Below are positions 1 to 6,246 of a DNA stretch of 11,166 nt, one piece after another (position 1 is the first letter of the stretch; each line of letters begins with the position of its first letter). The stretch covers positions 1-11,166 of the forward strand of contig JAATFR010000035.1 in NCBI GenBank assembly GCA_015655095.1, in the 5' to 3' direction. This DNA comes from Hyphomicrobiales bacterium. GTDB taxonomy: Bacteria; Pseudomonadota; Alphaproteobacteria; Parvibaculales; Parvibaculaceae. The notes under the pieces were generated by a model. The model did no database searches. It was not told the origin of the DNA and saw only the letters and a program-made list of their open reading frames with translations. A program made the position numbers and the translations under genes.

Positions 1-426
1 GGCAAGGCGATCTGGGACATTCTGGGCAAGGGCATCGACCCCGACATCGTTTTCGAGCATCCCGGCGAACAGACCTTTCCGGTCTCCTGCATGGTCGCCA
101 AGCGCGGTGGCATGATTGTGTTCTGCGCGGGCACCAGCGGCTTCAACCTCACCTTTGACGCGCGTTTCGTCTGGATGCGCCAGAAGCGTATTCAAGGCTC
201 GCATTTCGCCCATCTCAAGCAGGCGGCGGCCGCCAACCAGCTCGTCATCGAGCGGCGCATCGATCCGGGCATGTCGGAAGTCTTCCCCTGGAGCGACATT
301 CCCAAGGCGCATACCAAGATGTGGAAAAACCAGCATCTGCCCGGCAACATGGCCGTGCTGGTTTCAGCCAAGCGCACGGGTCTTCGCACCTTCGAGGACG
401 CTGTCGAGGCCGGCAACGGCGGTTGA
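1..426 (+). CDS. ccr: Crotonyl-CoA carboxylase/reductase, C-terminal part (5' truncated by window edge)
   Basis: The frame is open from base 1 to a TGA at 424-426 and gives the last 141 residues of a protein that begins outside the window. The piece is the C-terminal part of a medium-chain reductase: a Rossmann-fold section with a glycine-rich strand (KRGGMIVFCAGTSGFNLTFD), then RFVWMRQKRIQGSHFAHLKQ and the closing KMWKNQHLPGNMAVLVSAKR, which are characteristic of Ccr. Ccr catalyses NADPH-dependent reductive carboxylation of crotonyl-CoA to ethylmalonyl-CoA in the cytoplasm, the key step of the ethylmalonyl-CoA pathway. The identity is supported by the methylsuccinyl-CoA dehydrogenase 72 nt downstream, a later enzyme of the same pathway. 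A general crotonyl-CoA reductase or quinone oxidoreductase is the alternative, but the neighbour makes Ccr much more likely. The NADPH and CO2-binding residues lie outside the window and could not be inspected. Confidence 0.9.
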   Translation, partial: GKAIWDILGKGIDPDIVFEHPGEQTFPVSCMVAKRGGMIVFCAGTSGFNLTFDARFVWMRQKRIQGSHFAHLKQAAAANQLVIERRIDPGMSEVFPWSDIPKAHTKMWKNQHLPGNMAVLVSAKRTGLRTFEDAVEAGNGG

Positions 427-498
427 CGCTCTGCATGGAGACGAAACCCGCCAGCGCCTGGTCCCCGTCGAAAAGAACAATGCTCCAAGGATAATGCC

Positions 499-2175
499 AT
501 GAGTCTTGCCGTCACAGATGCCCCGCTCATTCTCGATGATCTCGTGCCGCTGGCCCAGGATGCGCTTGCTTCGGCGGAAACGCTGCTTGCCCGGGCAAAG
601 CTCACAGTCCGGGAAAAGGTGAGCGTCGAGGGCAAGGTTTCAGCCGCCGCGATCGAGCGCGAGCAGTTCGCCGCCCACGGGCTGGCCTGGCTCGCCACCT
701 ATGTCGAGGCGCTGAAACAGCTTGCCGCCTATGCCGCACGCATGAAGGAAGAAGGCCGCTTCGGCGAGATCGAGCAACTGATCGTGCAGGCGGCCTTTGG
801 CGAATATCTCTGGCAGATCGCGGGCGGCATTCCCATGAGTCAGGGCGAGCTTGTCCGCCCGCAGGATCTGGGGCTAACCGAAGCGGATGTGAGCGCCTAC
901 TTCAGCTCCTCCGTCAACAAACTGATCCGTTCGGGCAACACCGCGCCGGTGCGCGCGCGCCTTGGCGAATTGATCAATGATTATAATGGCGCAACCTTCG
1001 GCGATACCGGCCTTGAGGACACCTATCAGGCGATCCGCGAGCAGATGCGCCGCTTTGCCGACGACAAGGTCGTGCCTTTCGCTCATGAATGGCACCTCAA
1101 GGACGATTACATTCCGCTCGACGTGCTGGGGCAGATGGCGGAGCTTGGCGTCTTCGGACTCACCATCCCGGAGGAGTATGGCGGGCTTGGCCTCGGCAAG
1201 GAATCCATGTGCGTGGTTTCCGAGGAGCTGTCGCGCGGCTACATCGGCGTCGGCTCGCTCGGCACCCGCTCGGAAATCGCCGCCGAACTCATTCTGGGTG
1301 GTGGCACCGAAGAGCAAAAGCAGAGCTGGCTGCCCAAGATCGCCTCGGGCGAAAAACTGCCGACCGCCGTTTTCACCGAGCCCAACACGGGCTCCGACCT
1401 CGCCTCGCTGCGCACGCGCGGGCGCAAACAGGGCGACGTCTACAAGATCACCGGCAACAAGACATGGATTACTCATGCGGCGCGGGCCGATGTGATGACG
1501 CTCCTCTGCCGCACCTCGGATGCGCCGGGCTACAAGGGCCTTTCCATGCTGCTCGCTGAAAAGCCGCGCGGCAATGATGCCGAGCCTTTTCCGGCGCCGG
1601 GCATGACCGGCGGCGAGATCGAGGTGCTCGGCTATCGCGGCATGAAGGAATTCGAGATCGGCTTTGACGATTTCGAGGTGAAGGCCGAAAACCTGCTCGG
1701 CGGCGAGGAAGGCCAGGGCTTCAAGCAACTGATGCAGACCTTTGAGAGCGCTCGCATCCAGACGGCGGCGCGGGCCGTGGGCGTGGCCCAGTGCGCGTTC
1801 GAGCTGGGGCTCAAATATGCGCAGGAACGCGTCCAGTTCGGCAAGCCGATCTATTCGTTCCCGCGCGTCTTCGGCAAGCTGGTGATGATGGCGGTCGAGA
1901 TCATGGTGGCGCGCCAGATCACCTATTTCGCCGCGCGCGAGAAGGATTCAGGCCGGCGTTGCGATCTGGAGGCGGGCATGGCCAAGCTGCTGGCAGCGCG
2001 CGTAGCCTGGGCGGCGGCGGATAATGCGCTTCAGATCCATGGTGGTAACGGTTTCGCGCTTGAATATCCGGTCAGCCGTGTACTCTGCGACGCGCGCATT
2101 CTCAATATCTTTGAGGGGGCGGCTGAAATTCAGGCGCAGGTGATCGCGCGCCGTCTGCTGGAAGGTGGCAACTGA
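499..2175 (+). CDS. mcd: Methylsuccinyl-CoA dehydrogenase (acyl-CoA dehydrogenase family)
   Basis: A 558-residue flavoenzyme, clearly longer than the usual ~380-400 residues of acyl-CoA dehydrogenases because of an N-terminal helical extension of about 160 residues; this extension is a known trait of Mcd. The dehydrogenase fold follows: an N-terminal helical domain (LGVFGLTIPEEYGGLGLG), the middle beta domain with the FAD/substrate motif TEPNTGSDLASLRTR, and the C-terminal helical domain with QIHGGNGFALEYPVSRV. Glu539 in NIFEGAAEIQ sits where the catalytic base of this family lies (position inferred from the motif). Mcd oxidises (2S)-methylsuccinyl-CoA to mesaconyl-CoA in the ethylmalonyl-CoA pathway and hands electrons to ETF, encoded at 6247-7934. 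The ATG at 499 has an AAGGA ribosome site at 487-491, 7 nt upstream. It lies 72 nt behind ccr with no obvious terminator between, so the two are probably co-transcribed. A generic acyl-CoA dehydrogenase is possible but less likely given the length and neighbour. Confidence 0.92.
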   Translation: MSLAVTDAPLILDDLVPLAQDALASAETLLARAKLTVREKVSVEGKVSAAAIEREQFAAHGLAWLATYVEALKQLAAYAARMKEEGRFGEIEQLIVQAAFGEYLWQIAGGIPMSQGELVRPQDLGLTEADVSAYFSSSVNKLIRSGNTAPVRARLGELINDYNGATFGDTGLEDTYQAIREQMRRFADDKVVPFAHEWHLKDDYIPLDVLGQMAELGVFGLTIPEEYGGLGLGKESMCVVSEELSRGYIGVGSLGTRSEIAAELILGGGTEEQKQSWLPKIASGEKLPTAVFTEPNTGSDLASLRTRGRKQGDVYKITGNKTWITHAARADVMTLLCRTSDAPGYKGLSMLLAEKPRGNDAEPFPAPGMTGGEIEVLGYRGMKEFEIGFDDFEVKAENLLGGEEGQGFKQLMQTFESARIQTAARAVGVAQCAFELGLKYAQERVQFGKPIYSFPRVFGKLVMMAVEIMVARQITYFAAREKDSGRRCDLEAGMAKLLAARVAWAAADNALQIHGGNGFALEYPVSRVLCDARILNIFEGAAEIQAQVIARRLLEGGN

Positions 2176-2179
2176 CGTG

Positions 2180-2815
2180 ATGGCCCGTATCGCCGGAATT
2201 GCCGGCTTGCTCACCGCCCTTGTAGCGGCAGCCGCCTTGCCCGGCTGCACGGCCGTCAATGTCCTGACCCACAGCGTCGACAATGACCCGGTCAATGCGC
2301 CGAGCGGCCGCTACAAGCTTGATGCCGATCACTGGAGCATTCTCTTCGACGTCGATCATCTGGGCTATTCGCACTTTGTCAGCCGTTTCGACAAGGCGAG
2401 CGCCACCCTCGATTTCGTGAGCAAGGACCCGACCGCCAGCCGTATCGAGGTGGAGATCGAAGCGGCAAGCGTCGACACCAGGGTTCCTGCGCTCGACGCC
2501 ATGGTCAAGGGCTCCGACATGTTCGATGCCGGCGCCTATCCCAAAATCAGCTTCAGGAGCACGAAGCTGGAGCGGACCGGCCCCGATCAGGGCGTCATGA
2601 CCGGCGATCTGACCATCCGCGGCCAGACGCATCCGGTCAGCCTCAACGTCACCTTCAACGGCGCATCGCCCAATCCGCTGACCGGCAAGGAAACCCTTGG
2701 CTTTTCCGCGCAGGGAGCGTTCAGCCGGGCTGATTTCCATCTGGGAAGCTGGTATCCGGCGGTTGGCAACGAGGTCCATGTCGCGATCCAGGCCGAGTTC
2801 GACCGCGAGGGCTGA
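2180..2815 (+). CDS. YceI-family lipid-binding-type protein, predicted lipoprotein
   Basis: A 211-residue protein of the YceI/polyisoprenoid-binding-like lipocalin family. Residues 1-22 form a signal sequence with a hydrophobic core ending in LPGC (Cys23), a plausible lipobox, so the protein is probably a periplasm-facing lipoprotein; many YceI proteins instead have a plain signal peptide. The YceI domain starts near GRYKLDADHWSILFDVDHLGYSHFVSRF and continues through MFDAGAYPKISFRS, MTGDLTIRGQTHPVSLNVTF and ADFHLGSWYPAVGNEVHVAI, all typical of the beta-barrel. Members bind isoprenoid or fatty-acyl chains; the ligand here is unknown. The start lies 4 nt after the mcd stop, with GGAAGGTGG at 2160-2168 as ribosome site, implying translation coupled to mcd. 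GTG at 2177 is an equally good start by spacing and adds one residue. Family assignment is firm; ligand and role are not. Confidence 0.87.
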   Translation: MARIAGIAGLLTALVAAAALPGCTAVNVLTHSVDNDPVNAPSGRYKLDADHWSILFDVDHLGYSHFVSRFDKASATLDFVSKDPTASRIEVEIEAASVDTRVPALDAMVKGSDMFDAGAYPKISFRSTKLERTGPDQGVMTGDLTIRGQTHPVSLNVTFNGASPNPLTGKETLGFSAQGAFSRADFHLGSWYPAVGNEVHVAIQAEFDREG

Positions 2816-2906
2816 AAGCCCGGCCTGTAGTGGAACAGGCGTTGACGTCTGCGTCTCCCTGTCGTCTGTCCTTTGGCCTATGATGGGTTAGGGTGGCGTC
2901 TGTTTC

Positions 2907-2922
2907 ATGGCACATGAGCCAT
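2907..2922. promoter_or_regulatory. 16-bp dyad upstream of the HIG1-type gene, possible operator
   Basis: ATGGCACATGAGCCAT reads as an inverted repeat (ATGGC/GCCAT around a central CATG; 14 of 16 positions symmetric). It lies 50 nt before the start at 2973, in the 157-nt gap after the YceI gene. A regulator-binding site is possible; no cognate factor is known and chance is not excluded. Confidence 0.3.
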
Positions 2923-2972
2923 CCCCTGCCCTTAATCTACCGGATGCCCGGGAAGAAAAGAGAAGAACGAAA

Positions 2973-3164
2973 ATGACGGGTTTCGTCCAATATCTTGGCC
3001 CCATCGCTGTTGTTGCCGTCGTCGCGGTGCTGGTGGCGGGCCTCGTCAATATGATGCGGGGTGGTTCCTCCAACCGCTCCCAGAAGCTGATGCGCCTGCG
3101 GGTCCTGCTCCAGTTCGTCGCCATCATTATCCTGATGCTCGGCCTTTACCTGACCAGCCGCTGA
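2973..3164 (+). CDS. HIG1-domain twin transmembrane helix small protein
   Basis: A 63-residue membrane protein. Residues about 7-26 (LGPIAVVAVVAVLVAGLVNM) and 44-61 (LLQFVAIIILMLGLYLTS) are two hydrophobic helices joined by a positively charged loop with SQKLMRLRVLLQ, which matches the conserved loop of the HIG1 (hypoxia-induced gene 1) domain. In eukaryotes HIG1 proteins associate with respiratory complexes; the role of bacterial members is poorly defined, although alphaproteobacteria commonly carry one near a cobalamin adenosyltransferase gene, as here. The ATG at 2973 was chosen because it starts just before the first helix. An in-frame ATG at 2907 would add 22 charged residues and lies inside the dyad at 2907-2922, so it is less likely. 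The purine-rich GGAAGAAAAGAGAAGAA before 2973 can act as a weak ribosome site. Confidence 0.85.
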   Translation: MTGFVQYLGPIAVVAVVAVLVAGLVNMMRGGSSNRSQKLMRLRVLLQFVAIIILMLGLYLTSR

Positions 3165-3210
3165 AACGCCGGTTTAGGCGAGACGGATGGAGCCGGGGCT
3201 GCCATTATGT

Positions 3211-3224
3211 CCTTTCATGAGAGG
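3211..3224. promoter_or_regulatory. Palindrome before the TetR gene, candidate autoregulatory operator
   Basis: CCTTTCATGAGAGG is a 14-bp palindrome (12 of 14 positions symmetric) centred at 3217/3218. A second, wider inverted repeat flanks it: TGTCCT at 3208-3213 and AGGACA at 3231-3236. The site ends 18 nt before the TetR start and the right outer arm overlaps its ribosome site. TetR-type regulators commonly bind such palindromes at their own promoters; assignment to this regulator is inference. Confidence 0.42.
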
Positions 3225-3242
3225 TTTTAGAGGACAGGATTG

Positions 3243-3911
3243 ATGACAAGGCGCACCGAGCAGAAGGCGCGCTCGCATGGAACCATTGTGGCGGCGGCTG
3301 CCAGGCGCATCCGTCTCCAGGGCATCCGCGACATGGGGGTCGCCGATGTGATGGCCGACGCAGGCCTCACCCATGGCGGCTTTTACGCTCACTTCAAAAA
3401 CAAGGACGCACTGGTCACCGAGGCCATCGGCGCAACTGCAGGATTTTATGAAAGCTGGCTGTCGCAGGTGGGCGAAAAGCCCGAGCTGGAACGGCTTGGC
3501 GCTACCGCGCGCGCCTATCTCACCCGCGAGCATCGCGACCATCGCGAGAGCGGCTGTTTTTTCGCCACCGTCGGCCATGAGGTCGCCATCGGCCCCGAGG
3601 ATCACCGCAAGGCGATCGAGGCGCAACTGGCCGGGACGGCGCAGGCTCTCAGCGCCATCATCGGCACGGGCATCGATCAGGGCGCGGGTGACCGGGCGCT
3701 CGCCGCCATCTCCCTGTGCGTGGGCGCCATGACCCTCGCCCGCGCTGTCAGCAGCGTGCCCCTGTCGGAGCGGCTGCTCAGGGCCGGATGTGAATTCCTG
3801 AGCGAAACGGAGAGCAATATTGTCAGGCTCCGGGAGCACGATAAGCATAAAAAGCTCAAGAAACTCAAAAAGAAGTCAAAAAAGAGAAAGCTGGACGCTG
3901 CTGACGTCTAG
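3243..3911 (+). CDS. TetR/AcrR-family transcriptional regulator with lysine-rich C-terminal tail
   Basis: A 222-residue regulator. Residues ~10-60 form the TetR N-terminal DNA-binding domain: IVAAAARRIRLQGIRDMGVADVMADAGLTHGGFYAHFKNKDALVTEA is the helix-turn-helix with the family's GLTHGGFYAHFKNKDAL recognition region. Residues ~65-190 are a helical ligand and dimer domain with SGCFFATVGHEVA and a CVGAMTLARAV helix. The ligand cannot be predicted. Residues 201-216 are unusual: 11 of 16 are lysine, with one His and one Arg. The ATG at 3243 is preceded by AGAGGA at 3229-3234 (8-nt spacing); TTG at 3240 is the alternative. The gene sits between the HIG1-type gene and the cobalamin adenosyltransferase gene, all on the same strand, with a palindrome upstream that may be its operator. 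It could regulate itself, pduO or the neighbours; none of this is shown. Confidence 0.9.
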   Translation: MTRRTEQKARSHGTIVAAAARRIRLQGIRDMGVADVMADAGLTHGGFYAHFKNKDALVTEAIGATAGFYESWLSQVGEKPELERLGATARAYLTREHRDHRESGCFFATVGHEVAIGPEDHRKAIEAQLAGTAQALSAIIGTGIDQGAGDRALAAISLCVGAMTLARAVSSVPLSERLLRAGCEFLSETESNIVRLREHDKHKKLKKLKKKSKKRKLDAADV

Positions 3912-3925
3912 GCTGCATCCAGCCT
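3910..3925 (+). terminator. Weak hairpin at the end of the TetR gene
   Basis: AGGCTG (3910-3915) pairs with CAGCCT (3920-3925) around a CATC loop, overlapping the TetR stop codon. No T-run follows directly (the nearest is TTTT near 3939), so it may attenuate or shape transcript ends before pduO rather than terminate fully. Confidence 0.25.
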
Positions 3926-3954
3926 GCATTGGCTGAATTTTCCGGGAGACGGAG

Positions 3955-4536
3955 ATGGTTACGCTCAACCGCATTTACACGCGAACTGGCGATGACGGGA
4001 CGACGGCGCTTGCCACCGGCGGGCGGCTCGTCAAGCACCATATCCGGGTATCGAGCTATGGCACGGTGGATGAAACCAACGCCGCCATCGGCCTTGCCCG
4101 GCTCCACACGCTCACGGAAGCCCCCGACCTCGATGCCGTGCTGGGCCGCATCCAGAACGATCTGTTCGATCTCGGGGCCGATCTCGCAACCCCGGATAAT
4201 GGCGAAAAGCTGGACTATGAGCCGCTGCGCATCATTCAGGCGCAGGTGGACAACATGGAGCGCGAAATCGACCGGTTCAACAAGGATCTGGCGCCGCTGC
4301 GCTCCTTCATCCTGCCGGGCGGCACGCCGGGCGCGGCCCATCTCCATCTCGCCCGCACGGTCTGCCGCAGGGCGGAGCGTCTGATCGTCGAACTCTCGCA
4401 GGTCGAGGGCGAAACCGTCAGCGGCCCGGCGATCAAATATATGAACCGGCTTTCCGATTTCCTGTTCGTGGCCTCCCGCTATCTCAATGCCAGAGCATCC
4501 GGGGATATCCTCTGGGTCCCCGGCGCAAACCGCTGA
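3955..4536 (+). CDS. PduO-type ATP:cob(I)alamin adenosyltransferase
   Basis: A 193-residue cytoplasmic enzyme, the usual length for single-domain PduO-type adenosyltransferases (also called MMAB or ATR; often annotated cobO or pduO). It transfers the adenosyl group of ATP to cob(I)alamin, giving adenosylcobalamin. The N-terminal ATP-binding segment IYTRTGDDGTTALATGGRL (residues 7-25) is conserved, followed by SYGTVDETNAAIGLAR (34-49), FDLGADLATP (71-80), LRSFILPGGTPGAAHLHLAR (115-134) and the signature RRAERLIVEL (138-147). The start ATG has a GGGAGACGGAG ribosome site just before it. Adenosylcobalamin is the cofactor of ethylmalonyl-CoA mutase and methylmalonyl-CoA mutase, so its presence near ccr and mcd makes metabolic sense. 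It is not the CobA/BtuR type. The next gene is convergent, 31 nt away, with no clear T-tailed terminator between. Confidence 0.94.
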   Translation: MVTLNRIYTRTGDDGTTALATGGRLVKHHIRVSSYGTVDETNAAIGLARLHTLTEAPDLDAVLGRIQNDLFDLGADLATPDNGEKLDYEPLRIIQAQVDNMEREIDRFNKDLAPLRSFILPGGTPGAAHLHLARTVCRRAERLIVELSQVEGETVSGPAIKYMNRLSDFLFVASRYLNARASGDILWVPGANR

Positions 4537-4567
4537 AACCCGCCCGGGGGCCAGTTCAGGGACCGGC

Positions 4568-5569
4568 TCAAGGAAACGGCAGAGGCGATTGCGCGGGCGC
4601 GAAACCCTTAAGGTCCGCCCACGGAATCAAGCAGTCGAAAGCCCCTTCCGCATAGGCCCCGATGTCATAGGGGTTGTAATGGACCGCCGCCCCATCCTTG
4701 CTGATGATCCAGTCCGCATCCTCTTTCATGTTGGCGGCAATGGCGTCATCGGTCATGAAGCTGTCGGTCGCCGGGTCCTCATATTTGCTTTTGATCTTCC
4801 CGAGCACGCCACGGCAGAAGGCCGTTGCCTCCTTGAGCTTTGCCGGCGCAACGATGTCGCCTGCTTTCAGCGGCCGGTTGAGTTTCGTCAATATGTTGAC
4901 GCCCTGCACTGTCGACATGCCATGCGCCCCTCCGCTGTCCTCATAGATTGAAAGCGCGACCGACACGAGCTCCGGCGAGGCATAGGGGATCGTGTAGGTC
5001 TGCATGTACTGATAGCCCGCCGCGCTGCCGCCCATGTCCTTCTTGCTGACCTTGCGCCATTCGCCATCTCCCTCCGCCGCCTTTTTGATGGCTGCGTTGA
5101 TCAGGCTGAGACCGGGCGTCGAGGCTTCAGGCACCTGCGGATAGATCAGGGTGGCGGAAAGCTTGAAGGAAGGGTCGATCCGCCCGTCAATGGCGGCGAC
5201 GAAAACGGGCGCACCGGCAAGCGCAAGCTCGGGCCTTGGGTTGAGCGCAAGGGTCCGGGCCTTTGTCTGGACCAGCATGCAATCATTATCGACCGGGGTC
5301 TTGTCCTCTCCGCCGGTACAAATCTTGTTGCGCGTTTCCAGCCATGCCCGCTGCTGATTCCGCAGGAAAACGGCGCGGGACAGGGTCAGACTCTTCTTCA
5401 GCGCCTCATATGCCGTCGCCATCTCGTCGTCGGCTGTCTTCAACGCCGGATCGGCGCAGATGGCTTTCGAGATATTGTCGCTTGCCTTGCCACAATCGAA
5501 GGCAAGCGCCGGACCTGCCCTCAATATGAACAGAAAAGATATGGCGACGATCAGGGAAACGAAGCGCAT
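4568..5569 (-). CDS. Secreted LprI-like N-terminal / DUF3298-like protein
   Basis: A 333-residue exported protein of unknown function. Residues 1-23 are a signal peptide (basic start, hydrophobic core, ALA before Phe24). Residues ~24-110 match the lysozyme-inhibitor LprI-like N-terminal domain (formerly DUF1311): FDCGKASDNISKAICADPAL, then DEMATAYEALKKSL and RNQQRAWLETRNKIC, with cysteines 26, 38, 84 and 97 well placed for disulfides. The C-terminal half (~125-325) resembles the DUF4163/DUF3298 (RsiV/PdaC-like) module: a YEDSGGAHGM motif at 209-218 and HYNPYDIGAYAEGAFDCLIPWADL near the end. DUF3298-type domains bind lysozyme in RsiV and occur in PdaC; activity here cannot be inferred. The ATG at 5569 was chosen because the signal peptide begins there and AAGGA lies 8 nt upstream (5578-5582). 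Upstream in-frame ATGs up to 5776 would place a 69-residue, unlikely leader before the signal peptide. Confidence 0.85.
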   Translation of the reverse strand: MRFVSLIVAISFLFILRAGPALAFDCGKASDNISKAICADPALKTADDEMATAYEALKKSLTLSRAVFLRNQQRAWLETRNKICTGGEDKTPVDNDCMLVQTKARTLALNPRPELALAGAPVFVAAIDGRIDPSFKLSATLIYPQVPEASTPGLSLINAAIKKAAEGDGEWRKVSKKDMGGSAAGYQYMQTYTIPYASPELVSVALSIYEDSGGAHGMSTVQGVNILTKLNRPLKAGDIVAPAKLKEATAFCRGVLGKIKSKYEDPATDSFMTDDAIAANMKEDADWIISKDGAAVHYNPYDIGAYAEGAFDCLIPWADLKGFAPAQSPLPFP

Positions 5570-5991
5570 GGGAGAGATCCTTGTTGAGGGCGCAAGCATG
5601 GCATGAATTGACCGGGCTGAAACCGGATTTTCCGCAAGAGGCTTCATCTCTATGGTCGCGATCTTCGGAATACTCACAGGGAGTTGACAGGCATCGCTTT
5701 TTATAAACCAAATATGGCGCAGATCCTCACCCATAGAACATAATAAAAGGTTCCTTTTTCGGCTCATATTTATCAATCTGCATAAGCGAGTACATCCGAT
5801 ATGGCATAGATGGAGGACCTGTTCCCCTCCTGCCCTGTTCAGAGGGCTTCCCGGCAGCTGGCCCCATCCGCTTCAGGCGGCGTCCGCCGTCCTGTGGGCG
5901 GGCGCCGGAAATCGATCATGAAAGCGCCCTTTAACCCGTTTATTTGTAAGGGATTGCGACCCTTTCACCGGTAGGCGTCCCCCGGTTATTG

Positions 5992-6019
5992 CGAATGACC
6001 ACGGAACCTTTCGCATTCG
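5992..6019. promoter_or_regulatory. Inverted repeat abutting the etfBA promoter
   Basis: CGAATG at 5992-5997 is repeated in inverse orientation as CATTCG at 6014-6019 with a 16-nt spacer, the right arm touching the -35 hexamer at 6020. The placement fits a transcription-factor site controlling etfBA, but arms of 6 bp may arise by chance. Confidence 0.25.
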
Positions 6020-6049
6020 TTGACAAGGGGCGTAAGTGCCGACTAGGTT
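6020..6049 (+). promoter_or_regulatory. Candidate sigma70-type promoter of etfBA
   Basis: TTGACA at 6020-6025 is a perfect -35 hexamer. TAGGTT at 6044-6049, 18 bp further on, is a weak -10 match (CTAGGT gives 17 bp). Transcription from here would give a 5' leader of roughly 190 nt before etfB. It is the best promoter-like sequence in the region. Confidence 0.5.
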
Positions 6050-6117
6050 GCCGCACCATACCGGTCGCTTTAACTCACATGACGCCGGCCTGATCTTCCC
6101 GAATGATGGGTTTGCCG

Positions 6118-6185
6118 TGGGGTTCCTCCCCATGCCTGTCACGCGGGATTCCGCACGAGGGGGCGTTCCCGGATGCTTATCCGGG
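6118..6185 (+). promoter_or_regulatory. Hairpin-rich 5' leader of etfBA
   Basis: Two stable hairpins lie between the candidate promoter and etfB: TGGGG/CCCCA (6118-6122/6128-6132, TTCCT loop) and a perfect 7-bp CCCGGAT/ATCCGGG (6168-6174/6179-6185, GCTT loop). A small GCGG/CCGC stem lies between them near 6144-6155. No T-run follows the second, so it is not a classic terminator. No known riboswitch family was recognised; a structured leader affecting mRNA stability or translation is possible. Confidence 0.35.
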
Positions 6186-6246
6186 GCGGAGTGGCGGTCC
6201 CCGCGGAACCAAGGCCGCCGTTTGGCAACACGCAGGAGTGCACCGC

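Larger units (their letters stand above)
5570..6246. other. 677-base divergent intergenic region
   Basis: This stretch separates the exported-protein gene (leftward) from etfB (rightward). It contains an AT-rich patch at about 5690-5785 that stands out from the GC-rich surroundings and probably holds the leftward promoter, though no good -35/-10 pair was found there. Bases 5786-5960 are GC-rich with small hairpins, such as AAGGG/CCCTT at 5948-5952/5960-5964. A candidate rightward promoter is at 6020-6049 and the etfB leader follows. I see no convincing gene or tRNA; an 89-codon leftward reading frame at 5873-6142 has no recognisable features. Confidence 0.6.

Noticed and set aside
874..1728. 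284-codon antisense reading frame inside mcd
   Set aside because: It mirrors the codon bias of mcd, has no known motif and no ribosome site, while mcd itself is unambiguous.
2809..2821. GGGCT/AGCCC hairpin at the end of the YceI gene as a terminator
   Set aside because: The stem is only 5 bp and no T-run follows.
4537..4567. Bidirectional terminator between the adenosyltransferase and exported-protein genes
   Set aside because: The GC-rich 31-nt gap contains only a short CCCGGG palindrome with no T-run in either direction.
5684..5707. TTGACA followed by TATAAA on the + strand
   Set aside because: The spacer is only 12 bp, too short for a sigma70 promoter, and there is no gene directly downstream on that strand.
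5800..5960. Possible small structured RNA such as SRP or 6S RNA, considered on both strands
   Set aside because: I could not find the conserved SRP tetraloop region or a tRNA T-loop consensus, and the stems seen are short.
5873..6142. 89-codon - strand frame in the intergenic region
   Set aside because: Its composition is not protein-like, it crosses the candidate etfBA promoter, and no family features are visible.
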